This document shows, piece by piece, positions 1-6,430 of a stretch of 15,248 nucleotides of DNA (the first letter of the stretch is position 1; every line of letters starts with the position of its first letter). This DNA comes from Actinomycetota bacterium (GTDB taxonomy: Bacteria > Actinomycetota > Humimicrobiia > Humimicrobiales > Humimicrobiaceae). The stretch is taken from assembly GCA_016870675.1 (NCBI GenBank), contig VGAU01000016.1:1-15248 (forward strand), given 5' to 3'. Made by a program: the position numbers and the translations under genes. The notes below the pieces were generated by a model, which saw nothing but the letters and a program-made list of their open reading frames with translations, searched no databases and was not told the origin of the DNA.

Positions 1-2
1 TT

Positions 3-413
3 GCCAGCCAGACTATATATGTTTTTATGGGTCTTATGGGACTTCCGGTTTTCAGCGGGTTTAAAAGCGGAGCCATTGCCCTGGCTGGCCCCACAGTCGG
101 GTATATTGCCGGATTTATGGTTGCTGCATTTGTCACCGGATATTTATATGAAAATTCAGGCAAAAGGATTAATAATAATCCTTTAAGAAACTTATTTGCC
201 GGTTTCATTTCCTGCCTTGCCGGAGTGGTGGTGATTCATCTTTTTGGATTCATTTATCTATTCGGCTACCTCTTTAGCCTGACAGGCACTCAATCAATTT
301 CAGATACGATGGTCAAGACCTGGAAATTGGGTACACAGCCTTTTATAGCAGTAGATTTTCTAAAAATTCTTATTGCGCTGTCTATTCTAAATTTAAACAA
401 GATTAAAAAATGA
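3..413 (+). CDS. bioY: Biotin transporter BioY, 3' part (5' end outside window)
   Basis: This is the substrate-binding S-component of an ECF-type biotin importer in the cytoplasmic membrane. The reading frame is open to the window edge and already reads AsxTIYVFMGLMGLPVFSGF upstream of the first ATG at 27. BioY proteins carry this segment inside the protein, so the ATG at 27 is internal and the true start lies outside. Visible hallmarks are the GLPVFSGF segment, the GPTVGYIAGF membrane segment, two further hydrophobic helices and a Pro-Phe/Asp-Phe-Leu-Lys segment near the C-terminus, as BioY has. The stop overlaps the next start by 4 bases (ATGA at 410), so it is probably co-translated with the biotin carrier gene. 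The grouping makes sense because the importer supplies the cofactor for the carrier. Whether it works alone or with EcfA/EcfT cannot be seen here. Confidence 0.9.
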   Translation, partial: ASQTIYVFMGLMGLPVFSGFKSGAIALAGPTVGYIAGFMVAAFVTGYLYENSGKRINNNPLRNLFAGFISCLAGVVVIHLFGFIYLFGYLFSLTGTQSISDTMVKTWKLGTQPFIAVDFLKILIALSILNLNKIKK

Positions 414-2263
414 GAAATATAAAAATAAACGACATCACCATAAGGGATATATTCCAGAATATGGACCTGAGGTATATAGATACCCGAACACTCAATATCA
501 TTCTAGAACATTTTAACAGTATAAAATATGACAGCCTTGAGATACTGGGCGGTTCAAGCTTTGAAAAAATACTTGAAAGCAATCTCAGTATGACACCGCT
601 TGAGGTTGCTTCTTATATTAAAAATAAGATTCCATCCACTCCACTGCAGGTACTTATAGGAGCAAGAAATCTCGGGGGACTGGAAGTTTATTCAAACAGT
701 ATTATTAACAGATTTATAAAGCAGTGTGTAAAAAACGGGATTGATATATTCAGGGTATACGACTCATTAAATGATCTGGAAAATTTAAAATACACCATAT
801 CTACAATCATAGAAAATGGCGCAGGGTGTCAGGGAACTATAATATACGATAATCTGCAGGATACCGGATTCTATATAAGAACTGCAAAAAAGCTAAGAAG
901 CTATGGCTGCACAAGCATATGCATAAAAGATGCCGAATCGACAATACTTCCAAAAAAAGCAGCAAAGCTTTTTGCAAGCTTGAGCAGCGAAATTGAAATT
1001 CCCAAATTTTTTTGTGCTTCAAACTTAAGGGGGCTTCAAATATTAAATTATTTTGAAGCATGCACTAATGGTTGTGATGGAGTAGACTTGAGCCTTCTAC
1101 CCTCTTCATATAATGACTGCAGCCCAACAGTCTTTTCATACATTCTAAGTTTAAAGGATACAGACATCTCACATAATCTGGACTGCGTAAAAGTCGTCCA
1201 GTTAAGTGAAAATATAAAAAAATATATCTATCCGTATATAAAGCAGGATTTATTTTCCACAAAGTTTATTCTTAACAATACCAATAAAAACCTTCTCCCA
1301 AAATGGCTAATTTCAAGTATCGGTAATCAGCTGCAGGAAATTGGTGAAACTAAAGCAATAGATTCTGTACTGGAAGAAGTTTTCAAGATAAAAAGCGAAA
1401 TAGGCAACCCTTCGCTTTCCACTCCCATAGGCCAGATTATAGGGAGTCAGGCTATACTTAATACTGTTATTTCTGACTTTAGATGGGAGATTCTATGCGA
1501 TGAAATAAAAAAACTTATATTGGGGTATTTTGGAAAGCTTCCCAGAAAGATAGATAAAAAAATTCTTGAAAAATTAGAAGATACAGCAGGCGAAGAAAAG
1601 GGCAAGGTCAGTCTGGAAGTTGAAGATATCTACGAGCAGTGCGAAAGTGAGCTGGAAAATCTTTCAGATAAAGATGAGGATATTTTAAGTTACTGCTTCT
1701 TTCCGGAAAAAACCAAAAAATTTCTTGAGAAAAAAAAGTACAGCCGGGAAAAAACTCCGGCAGGAAAAGATCTTGATTTTACCAAAGCAGGACTTACCTT
1801 CAATGGCAATAGGGTTGATTCAATTGCTAAATTAGAGAATCTTGATATTAAAAAATTAAGGGAAATAACCAGCCTGGTTGAAAGCAGTAATATAGAAGAA
1901 ATAAAGCTGGAAGTAGAGGGCGTGAAAATATCCATAAATAACCCGAAATTCAGACTGCCAGAGCAGGGCACAAGAAAGGAAGAGGAACCAGAACCTGCAG
2001 TAAAGAAATCTGACGATTTAGTGGAAATCAAATCTCCTATTGTAGGTACATTTTATACCTCACCTGGCCCGGACTCCCCACCATTTGTAAATGTTGGTGA
2101 CAGGGTTAAAAAAGGTGATACGCTGTGCATAATAGAAGCTATGAAGCTTATGAATAAGATTAACTCGGAGTATGACGGCCAGATAAAAGATATTCTAGTT
2201 TCCAATGAAGATGCAGTAGAATTTGACCAGACATTAATGGTTATAAAGAGAGATAAAAAGTAA
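410..2263 (+). CDS. Degenerate carboxyltransferase-like domain fused to AccB-type biotin carboxyl carrier
   Basis: A 617-residue protein. Residues about 5-250 resemble the pyruvate carboxylase/OadA carboxyltransferase barrel (TIRD at 10-13, ILGGSSFE, GIDIFRVYDSLND at 110-122, CIKD at 171-174). Residues about 265-390 match the conserved PYC_OADA region (TPIGQIIGSQAILN). A charged linker (390-460) follows. Residues about 470-617 are a full AccB: an N-terminal helix (IKKLREITSLVESS), a Pro/Glu linker, then a biotinyl domain with the AccB thumb (VGTFYTSPGPDSPPF) and EAMKLM with biotinyl Lys579. By eye alignment, metal-ligand Asp13 and Lys173 are kept. The two His ligands are Cys202 and Ser204, the substrate Arg is Gly84 and the catalytic Thr is Asp236. 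The biotin carrier role, with accC 4 bases downstream, is secure. The N-terminal part is inferred to be non-catalytic or altered in activity. The length equals OadA, but the biotinyl domain is of AccB type. Confidence 0.85.
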   Translation: MRNIKINDITIRDIFQNMDLRYIDTRTLNIILEHFNSIKYDSLEILGGSSFEKILESNLSMTPLEVASYIKNKIPSTPLQVLIGARNLGGLEVYSNSIINRFIKQCVKNGIDIFRVYDSLNDLENLKYTISTIIENGAGCQGTIIYDNLQDTGFYIRTAKKLRSYGCTSICIKDAESTILPKKAAKLFASLSSEIEIPKFFCASNLRGLQILNYFEACTNGCDGVDLSLLPSSYNDCSPTVFSYILSLKDTDISHNLDCVKVVQLSENIKKYIYPYIKQDLFSTKFILNNTNKNLLPKWLISSIGNQLQEIGETKAIDSVLEEVFKIKSEIGNPSLSTPIGQIIGSQAILNTVISDFRWEILCDEIKKLILGYFGKLPRKIDKKILEKLEDTAGEEKGKVSLEVEDIYEQCESELENLSDKDEDILSYCFFPEKTKKFLEKKKYSREKTPAGKDLDFTKAGLTFNGNRVDSIAKLENLDIKKLREITSLVESSNIEEIKLEVEGVKISINNPKFRLPEQGTRKEEEPEPAVKKSDDLVEIKSPIVGTFYTSPGPDSPPFVNVGDRVKKGDTLCIIEAMKLMNKINSEYDGQIKDILVSNEDAVEFDQTLMVIKRDKK

Positions 2264-2267
2264 TTTT

Positions 2268-3608
2268 ATGTTTAAAAGGATATTTATAGCAAACAGAGGA
2301 GAAATTGCAGTAAGAATAATCAGAGCCTGCAGGGAACTCGGTATCGAAAACGTTTCAGCATATTCAACCGCAGATAAGAACTCAATCCATACAAAGCTTT
2401 CGGATAAAAGTATCTGTATTGGTTCTTCCCCTCCAGCTAAAAGCTATCTTAATATAGACAATATAATTACTGCGGCACAGGTCACAGGCTGTGATGCGAT
2501 TCATCCGGGATATGGATTTCTGGCGGAAAATTCCAGATTCGTAGATATCTGCAACCAGAATAATTTAATCTTCATAGGACCTCCAGCTGAAGTAATTTCA
2601 CTTGCAGGAAACAAATCCAAAGCCATAGAGGTTATGAAGAGAAATAAAATACCGGTTATACCGGGATCATCCGGCAATGTAAATAGAATAAAAACAGCAT
2701 TGAAGTTAAGCAGACGTCTGAGCTATCCAGTAATTATAAAGGCATCTTTCGGCGGCGGCGGGAAGGGAATGAGGATCTGTAATGATAAAAAAGACCTGAT
2801 AGCTCATTTTCCGCTGGCAAAATCTGAATCCGAGTCTTCTTTCGGGAATGGCGAGGTTTATATAGAGAAATACATCTCAAAACCAAGACATATTGAATTC
2901 CAGATCATCGCAGATAATTACGGCAATACCGTATGTGTGGGAGAAAGGGAATGTTCTATTCAAAGAAGACACCAGAAACTTATCGAGGAAGCACCTGCAT
3001 TAAACCTGCCAATTAAAACCAGCAGGTTAATGAGGGAATTTGCAGTAAGAGCTGCCAGGGCTGTGAATTATAAAAATCTTGGAACTATAGAATTTCTGGT
3101 GGATGGTCAGGATAACTTCTATTTTATCGAAATAAACACAAGGATCCAGGTGGAACATCCTGTAACAGAAATGGTAACAGGCATCGATCTGGTAAAAGAA
3201 CAGATAAAGATAGCTTACGGCCAGAAGACCAGTGATTTAAGAGAAGATTATAACCCGAGGGGCCACTGTATAGAGTTCAGAATCAATGCTGAAGACCCGG
3301 ACAATGATTTCAGGCCCTGTCCCGGAAAGATTACAGAAAGTTTTTTGCCCGGCGGACCAGGTATAAGAGTAGATACCTTTATACATTCAAATTGTGAAGT
3401 CTCACCATTTTATGATTCTCTGATAGCCAAGCTTATAGTCTGGGATAGTACCAGGGAAGAGGCAATCTTAAGATCGATAAGAGCCCTGGATGAATTTAGG
3501 ATAGAAGGCATTAAGACTACAATACCCTTCTATAAAAAGATTATAAAAAATAAAAATTTTATATCAGGAAATATTCACACCCATTTTATTGAAGAAGAAA
3601 TAAAATGA
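2268..3608 (+). CDS. accC: Biotin carboxylase (acetyl-CoA carboxylase subunit)
   Basis: Carboxylates the biotin on the carrier protein using ATP and bicarbonate, the first half-reaction of acetyl-CoA (or another acyl-CoA or oxo-acid) carboxylase, in the cytoplasm. The 446 residues match the usual length of about 450. Visible parts are the N-terminal Rossmann-like domain (KRIFIANRGEIAVRII), HPGYGFLAEN near 79-88, the Gly-rich ATP-grasp loop GGGGKGM at 162-168, ERECSIQRRHQK at 227-237, and the catalytic EINTRIQVEHPVTE at 288-301 including Arg292. The C-terminal domain has RINAEDP and the FYDSLIAKL segment. All key residues look intact. It starts at ATG 2268, four bases after the carrier gene, so the two are surely cotranscribed. 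No accA or accD follows; the carboxyltransferase partner must be encoded elsewhere if the fused domain is inactive. The gene ends two bases from a convergent gene. Confidence 0.96.
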   Translation: MFKRIFIANRGEIAVRIIRACRELGIENVSAYSTADKNSIHTKLSDKSICIGSSPPAKSYLNIDNIITAAQVTGCDAIHPGYGFLAENSRFVDICNQNNLIFIGPPAEVISLAGNKSKAIEVMKRNKIPVIPGSSGNVNRIKTALKLSRRLSYPVIIKASFGGGGKGMRICNDKKDLIAHFPLAKSESESSFGNGEVYIEKYISKPRHIEFQIIADNYGNTVCVGERECSIQRRHQKLIEEAPALNLPIKTSRLMREFAVRAARAVNYKNLGTIEFLVDGQDNFYFIEINTRIQVEHPVTEMVTGIDLVKEQIKIAYGQKTSDLREDYNPRGHCIEFRINAEDPDNDFRPCPGKITESFLPGGPGIRVDTFIHSNCEVSPFYDSLIAKLIVWDSTREEAILRSIRALDEFRIEGIKTTIPFYKKIIKNKNFISGNIHTHFIEEEIK

Positions 3609-3610
3609 TA

Positions 3611-4444
3611 TTAATAATTATAAATTTCCATAAGCAGGCCTTTCCTATCCCTTAGATAAAGAGTGTCATGATCATTATTCCATATGGGTTTTGAACTGCC
3701 CCAGTAGAATTTACCCTCACCATCTTTGCCGCTTCCTGTATAAAGATATATGGTAGAGCCAGGTTTAAAAATATACCTTCCAAACTTATAGATACTGGTT
3801 CCGCTGTCCTTCACCGTCCAGCCATCAGTATTAATGATATCATCTCCTATATTCTCTATTATCACATACTCATCATTTAAATTCAGATTATCATTACCAC
3901 TGGCATCATAATTGATATCAATCTTTACAATATCTATTTTTGATTTCTCCCACAACCCCAGATTATTTGATCTTGCATAGCGTTCTGCCGCTAAAAATTT
4001 TTCCGTATATTTTACATCGGGAGGATAAGTGTATGCATTTGCAAATCCTCTTTTTACCATCTCAAGATTCACAAATAGACCATCCATGTAGACATATCTT
4101 AACAGCCGGTCATATTTATCCACTTCAGATATGTCTTTTTCTAAAACAACCTCCTTGCCCAGAACCATTGCTTCCAAAACTTCTCTGGCCTCTCCATAAA
4201 AATACATTCCATGCTCAGGAGTATTAATTCCAATTAATCTTACCCTGCTGTTATCTGAAAGGATTATGGTATCACCATCTACTACTTCCTTTACTATAAA
4301 ATTACTGCCGCTGGCATCATTATCACTTCTGCTACTACTGCTCCCATAATCATAATACAGGCCGCAGCCGCAAAGAATAACAAGAAAAATTATTATAAAA
4401 AGTGGAAACAAATAAGTCTTATTTGTTATTTTTAGGATAGCCAT
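3611..4444 (-). CDS. Lipoprotein thermonuclease (SNase-like) with C-terminal lamin-tail domain
   Basis: A 277-residue predicted secreted, membrane-anchored nuclease. The N-terminus has a Lys-containing start, a hydrophobic stretch (about 11-25) and a lipobox LCGC with candidate lipidated Cys27. A Ser/Asp-rich spacer follows. Residues about 48-167 are a staphylococcal-nuclease fold: VVDGDT (Asp56, Asp58), VRLIGINTPE (Arg69, Glu77), KYDR (Arg113) and the terminal NNLGLW. The Ca2+ ligand equivalent to SNase Asp40 is Asn74, a substitution I believe also occurs in some homologues. Residues about 172-277 resemble a lamin-tail domain (NDEYVIIEN, GWTVKDSG, FKPGSTIYLYTG). It is expected to cut DNA or RNA outside the cell, for nutrition or DNA processing, but the substrate is inferred. 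It lies six bases after yacP in the same direction with no clear ribosome binding site, so translation may be coupled. Confidence 0.85.
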   Translation of the reverse strand: MAILKITNKTYLFPLFIIIFLVILCGCGLYYDYGSSSSRSDNDASGSNFIVKEVVDGDTIILSDNSRVRLIGINTPEHGMYFYGEAREVLEAMVLGKEVVLEKDISEVDKYDRLLRYVYMDGLFVNLEMVKRGFANAYTYPPDVKYTEKFLAAERYARSNNLGLWEKSKIDIVKIDINYDASGNDNLNLNDEYVIIENIGDDIINTDGWTVKDSGTSIYKFGRYIFKPGSTIYLYTGSGKDGEGKFYWGSSKPIWNNDHDTLYLRDRKGLLMEIYNY

Positions 4445-4450
4445 TTATTT

Positions 4451-4987
4451 TTACTTTTTGCGCAGCTCTAGAAACCTCTTTCTTGCCTTATTACTCAGCC
4501 TGTTTTCAAAAGAAAAAAACACTTTATCAGAATTTTTTTTAGAGCGGTCTATTTTTTCCCTTATCTTATTCTTTAAATCTTTAATCTCCAGACTAAATTC
4601 CCTGCTGGATTTCCTGTAAATATTTTTCCTGAAAACTACTTTCTGCTGCATGTAATCAGATGTAACCACAAATATTCTTCTATACCCGGTTTCCTTACCT
4701 GCCAGTTCTTCAATAACATCATCAGCAGTTTCATTTTTTCTTGAATAAATAACCTTTATATCATCAACAATCTGGATACTCCTATTTAGATTATCGCTAT
4801 TTCTGGCATCAAAAACAACAACCATATCGCAATTCTTTTGATTTTTATACCAGGTAAGATCCGATATTAGTTTTTCCCTTAGATACATTAAATTTTCATT
4901 GCTCAATTTGTCGGCTTTGAAAAAATTAAATATAAAATTATGTCCATCTATTATTACCAAATCTCTAATATCAATTTTCTCTCTCAA
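4451..4987 (-). CDS. yacP: YacP-like NYN-domain ribonuclease
   Basis: Members of this family (YacP/Rae1) have a PIN-like NYN fold; B. subtilis Rae1 is a ribosome-associated endonuclease that cuts mRNA. Visible features are the N-terminal LVIIDGHNFIFN strand with the first acidic residue, MVVVFDARNSDN, the segment KNETADDVIEEL and IFVVTSDYMQQK, followed by a basic, Lys-rich C-terminal half. These are the expected acidic catalytic positions and they look intact. I choose the TTG start at 4987: it has AGGAG four bases upstream (4996-4992) and overlaps the rlmB stop by only 17 bases. An in-frame ATG at 5035 has no ribosome binding site and would overlap rlmB by 65 bases. A second TTG at 4960 would place the start just before VIIDGHN and is also possible. 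The rlmB-yacP order is the conserved one. Confidence 0.85.
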   Translation of the reverse strand: MREKIDIRDLVIIDGHNFIFNFFKADKLSNENLMYLREKLISDLTWYKNQKNCDMVVVFDARNSDNLNRSIQIVDDIKVIYSRKNETADDVIEELAGKETGYRRIFVVTSDYMQQKVVFRKNIYRKSSREFSLEIKDLKNKIREKIDRSKKNSDKVFFSFENRLSNKARKRFLELRKK

Positions 4988-5744
4988 TTTGCTCCTGTAC
5001 CTTATATAAAATAATTCCACTTGCAACTGAAACATTTAGCGACTGCATTCTGCCGCTAAGTTTAATAGAAATTATAATATCACAACTGGCGCTGACCAAT
5101 CTACTCATTCCCTTATCCTCACTTCCAAGAACCAGTGCGAGTGGAAGTGTAAAATTAACTTCATTTAAATATTTTACTTCCGGAGTTATATCCAGTGTTG
5201 TTCCATAAATCCAGAATCTTTTATCTTTTAATTCCTTTAAAGTTTTGACAATATTTACTACTCTGAATATTTTTATCTCCTCAAGGGCGCCGGCGGAAAT
5301 CCTGCTAACTCTTTCATTTAAAGCCGCACTTCTTCTTTTGGGTATAATAATTCCTTCAAAATCAAATGCATTACAATTCCTTATTATTGAACCAAAATTT
5401 CCAATATCAGTTACACCATCAAGGACGATAAGCTTGCTTTCACTATCGGTTTTCTTATTTAAATACTCATCCAGGTTGCAATAATTATAAGAGGATACTC
5501 TGGCACAAATACCCTGAGAGTTAATATTTTCATGAGAAATGCTGTTAAACCGGGCTGACTCAAGCTCTACTATTTCTATATTTTTCTTCCGGGCTTCCGT
5601 TAAAATATTCTGTATTTTTGAATCTTTTTTTCTACTCAGGTTAAGGATAATTTCGTATATTTTTCTATTGCCTGCATTTCTGGTAATCAGTGAATAAACA
5701 GGGTTTATCCCGGATATATACTCGTAATTTACATTTTTATCCAT
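4971..5744 (-). CDS. rlmB: 23S rRNA (guanosine-2'-O-)-methyltransferase RlmB (SpoU/TrmH family)
   Basis: A SAM-dependent SPOUT methyltransferase that modifies the ribose of a guanosine in 23S rRNA. The 257 residues fit the family. Residues 9-80 form a SpoU substrate-binding domain (ISGINPVYSLI, then SQGICARV). The knotted catalytic domain shows motif 1 LDGVTDIGNFGSIIRN at 108-123 (Asn116, Arg122), motif 2 LALVLGSEDKGMSRLV at 202-217 and motif 3 IKLSGRMQSLNVSVASG at 227-243. Motif 1 has Ile-Gly where most members have Pro-His before Asn, and motif 2 has EDKG for the usual EGKG. Both changes are mild. ATG at 5744 is two bases after the small upstream ORF, and the 3' end overlaps yacP. The exact target nucleotide is assumed from gene order; other SpoU members (TrmH-like) are the alternative. 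Confidence 0.92.
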   Translation of the reverse strand: MDKNVNYEYISGINPVYSLITRNAGNRKIYEIILNLSRKKDSKIQNILTEARKKNIEIVELESARFNSISHENINSQGICARVSSYNYCNLDEYLNKKTDSESKLIVLDGVTDIGNFGSIIRNCNAFDFEGIIIPKRRSAALNERVSRISAGALEEIKIFRVVNIVKTLKELKDKRFWIYGTTLDITPEVKYLNEVNFTLPLALVLGSEDKGMSRLVSASCDIIISIKLSGRMQSLNVSVASGIILYKVQEQIEREN

Positions 5745-5746
5745 AG

Positions 5747-5902
5747 TTATTCCAAACTTTTTTCTTTCAGGTTTTCAAAAAAATTAATAAAATATGATTT
5801 AACCTCGCCTAAGCGTCCTCTAAAATAATCACCATATGATATAACTTCAAACGGTAACGCCGCTACAAGTTTATCTTCCACATAGACTCTATATTCATAC
5901 AC
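5747..5902 (-). CDS. Small unrecognised ORF (51 residues) immediately upstream of rlmB
   Basis: I do not recognise this protein. It starts at GTG 5902, preceded by AAGG at 5910-5907 (four bases of spacing), and ends in TAA at 5749-5747, two bases before the rlmB ATG. The frame is closed by a TGA just upstream at 5914. The product begins VYEYRVYVEDKLVAALPFEV and ends FFENLKEKSLE. It has alternating hydrophobic residues compatible with two beta strands, then a C-terminal amphipathic helix. It has an acidic/aromatic composition and no signal peptide. The tight packing against rlmB and the non-repetitive, protein-like composition favour a real gene. It sits where mrnC is found in Bacillota, but shows no Mini-RNase III motif. 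It could also be the decayed 3' end of a longer gene. Confidence 0.5.
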   Translation of the reverse strand: MYEYRVYVEDKLVAALPFEVISYGDYFRGRLGEVKSYFINFFENLKEKSLE

Positions 5903-5956
5903 TTTACCTTTTCAAAACTATACATTACTTAGTTTTCCATATTCTTATTTTAAATT

Positions 5957-5985
5957 AGAATACAGCTATTATGTACAAATAACAA
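5957..5985 (-). promoter_or_regulatory. Possible promoter for the small ORF-rlmB-yacP-nuclease operon
   Basis: On the minus strand, TTGTTA at 5985-5980 is followed after 17 bases by TATTCT at 5962-5957. Each box matches four of six sigma-70-type consensus bases. It would give a leader of about 45-50 bases before the GTG at 5902. The region is very AT-rich, so chance matches are likely. It is listed because the operon is divergent from the toxin-antitoxin genes and some promoter must lie in 5903-6127. Confidence 0.3.
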
Positions 5986-6060
5986 TAATATATTCCTTTA
6001 TAATCTATGGTTTTATAAACAAAGTGATTCCACTCTATAATTTAAGTAAGCAGTATCAAT

Positions 6061-6089
6061 TTGCTTTTTAGATTTTAATTTGTTATATT
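6061..6089 (+). promoter_or_regulatory. Predicted promoter of the toxin-antitoxin operon (extended -10)
   Basis: TTGCTT at 6061-6066 could be a weak -35 box. After exactly 17 bases comes TATATT at 6084-6089 (five of six consensus bases), preceded by TGT, giving an extended -10 (TGnTATATT). The -10 lies about 40 bases upstream of the antitoxin ATG at 6128, leaving a leader of roughly 30 bases with a strong Shine-Dalgarno. Confidence 0.5.
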
Positions 6090-6101
6090 TTGTATTAAAA
6101 T
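6072..6101. promoter_or_regulatory. Candidate operator: 8-bp inverted repeat around the -10 box
   Basis: ATTTTAAT at 6072-6079 and ATTAAAAT at 6094-6101 are perfect reverse complements, separated by 14 bases that contain the predicted -10 box. RHH antitoxins bind palindromes overlapping their own promoter, so this is the natural autoregulation site. The arms are pure A/T in an AT-rich region, which weakens the case. Confidence 0.35.
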
Positions 6102-6116
6102 GAATAAATTTAATAT

Positions 6117-6122
6117 GGAGGT
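6117..6122 (+). promoter_or_regulatory. Strong Shine-Dalgarno of the antitoxin gene
   Basis: GGAGGT five bases before ATG 6128. It is one of the two strongest ribosome binding sites in the window (the other serves cysS), consistent with the antitoxin being made in excess over the toxin, whose start overlaps the antitoxin stop. Confidence 0.75.
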
Positions 6123-6127
6123 ATAAA

Positions 6128-6430
6128 ATGCCTGTTACAATAACCACAAGAGTCAATGATAATCTTGCAAAGTTAATAGATGAAATAGCAAAAAAGGAAG
6201 GAATGGATAGATCTACAGTCTTGAGAAGATTTCTTGAACAGTCTGCAAAGAATTGGCTTATTAAAAAATCTTTAAAAGAATATCAGGAAGGAAAATTAAC
6301 GCTGAGACAGGTTGCAAAAATTTCTAAGCTGTCTCTTTGGGAAGTAATAGAAGAAGCTAAAAATAGAAAAACTTATTTTCCTTATACTATTGAGGATTTA
6401 AAGGATGATTTGAGAGCAGCAAATGAGTAA
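6128..6430 (+). CDS. RHH/UPF0175-type antitoxin
   Basis: A 100-residue DNA-binding antitoxin. Residues 1-42 form a ribbon-helix-helix: strand PVTITTRVNDNL, helix LIDEIAKKEG, then MDRSTVLRRFLEQS. Residues about 48-98 resemble UPF0175 (EYQEGKLTLRQVAKISKLSLWEVIEEA, then YTIEDLKDDL), a short helix-turn-helix-like segment that usually accompanies DUF3368 toxins. The N-terminal part should bind the operator and the C-terminal part should bind and neutralise the downstream toxin. The stop overlaps the toxin start by 8 bases, so translation is coupled. The pair runs opposite to the housekeeping genes on both sides and probably arrived by transfer. Confidence 0.85.
   Translation: MPVTITTRVNDNLAKLIDEIAKKEGMDRSTVLRRFLEQSAKNWLIKKSLKEYQEGKLTLRQVAKISKLSLWEVIEEAKNRKTYFPYTIEDLKDDLRAANE

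Larger units (their letters stand above)
5903..6127. other. Divergent intergenic region between small ORF/rlmB and the toxin-antitoxin genes
   Basis: The longest gene-free stretch in the window, very AT-rich. It must hold the promoters of two divergent units. The TA promoter, inverted repeat and Shine-Dalgarno fill its right end, and a weak promoter candidate for the rlmB side is in the middle. I see no tRNA, riboswitch or long hairpin. Confidence 0.6.

Noticed and set aside
27..413. ATG at 27 as the bioY start
   Set aside because: The frame upstream of it still encodes typical BioY residues (QTIYVF) to the window edge, so the gene is cut by the window.
410..1600. Assigning the fusion as an active pyruvate carboxylase subunit B or oxaloacetate decarboxylase alpha
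   Set aside because: Two His metal ligands, the substrate Arg and the catalytic Thr appear replaced, and the biotinyl domain is AccB-type.
4451..5035. ATG at 5035 as the yacP start
   Set aside because: It overlaps rlmB by 65 bases and lacks a ribosome binding site; TTG 4987 has AGGAG at good spacing and gives a normal N-terminus.
5999..6041. TATAAT at 5999-6004 and 6036-6041 as plus-strand promoters
   Set aside because: No -35-like hexamer at 16-18 bases upstream of either; the extended -10 at 6084 is better placed.
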